Source: Candidula unifasciata (Eukaryota; Mollusca; Gastropoda; Stylommatophora; Geomitridae). From it: 64,000 nucleotides of DNA. The stretch spans positions 1,451,060 to 1,515,059 of the forward strand of contig CAJHNH020002446.1 of assembly GCA_905116865.2 (NCBI GenBank), read 5' to 3'. Position numbers and translations under genes: made by a program. The notes below the pieces were generated by a model. It did no database searches. It was given only the letters and a program-made list of their open reading frames with translations, and had not been told where the DNA came from. Below, in pieces: positions 63,796-64,000 of the stretch (position 1 is the first letter of the stretch; each line of letters opens with the position of its first letter).

Positions 63796-64000
63796 ACAAT
63801 GAAGAAGTATCAACAAAACAGGAATTCCTGCAATTTGTTTAATCAGCCATTATCTCCCAGGTTCAGAAAAAGGACCAGGTTAGACAGACAATAAAATCGT
63901 GCTGTATCACTATCACCCAGCGTGCCTAGCGCGACACTGTGAAATTATCTCAACGGCCTCAGCTCGCATTCCAAGGCATGAGTCATCACTTAAGTCTGTC

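Noticed and set aside
58340..64000. Search for SHANK SH3 or ankyrin exons on the minus strand
   Set aside because: No segment with splice sites and SH3 or ankyrin motifs was found; only repeats.

Overview
The window reads as animal nuclear DNA: AT-rich, with intron-split genes, GT-AG splice sites, and abundant non-LTR retrotransposon debris, SINEs, MITEs and minisatellites. The gene families and repeat style suggest a lophotrochozoan, most likely a mollusc and perhaps a gastropod. That placement is inference, because no lineage-diagnostic sequence is present. No bacterial, organellar, rRNA or CRISPR sequence was seen.

Three protein-coding genes are supported by exon-by-exon reading with matching splice phases. 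(1) Left edge, minus strand: the first two coding exons of a TMEM50-family membrane protein (361-473 and 1756-1854); the rest lies outside the window. (2) 6090-20370, plus strand: a complete RABL2 small GTPase in eight coding exons (233 codons with the stop). It has a 30-nt microexon and one GC-AG intron, and its stop codon appears to lie in retrotransposon-derived sequence. (3) 42814-58339, minus strand: the 3' part of a SHANK scaffold gene in seven coding exons. These encode the PDZ domain, a long proline/serine-rich region with Homer-type PPxxF motifs, and the C-terminal SAM domain. The SH3 and ankyrin exons must lie beyond the right edge.

RABL2 and SHANK face each other tail to tail across a 22-kb repeat-rich spacer. 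Human SHANK3 and RABL2B also lie close together in convergent orientation near the end of 22q, so this looks like conserved microsynteny.

Layout: 1-1.9 kb TMEM50 5' exons; 1.9-6 kb diverged ~190-bp repeats, a LINE with 16-bp target duplications and a MITE; 6-20.4 kb RABL2, with introns full of LINE copies, a 56-bp and a 54-bp minisatellite and a tandem element carrying hammerhead-like cores; 20.4-42.8 kb intergenic, with many minisatellites, LINE ends and SINEs; 42.8-58.3 kb SHANK 3' half, with a Tc1/mariner relic, a MULE-like foldback element, minisatellites and a hAT-type MITE in its introns; 58.3-64 kb, presumably a SHANK upstream intron, with SINEs, LINE ends and simple repeats.

The long open reading frames at 18.7-20.0, 53.4-54.1, 57.0-57.6 and 61.6-62.0 kb are minisatellite artefacts. 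The three genes do not form one pathway: RABL2 acts in ciliary transport, SHANK in cortical/postsynaptic scaffolding, and TMEM50 is a small endomembrane protein of poorly defined function.
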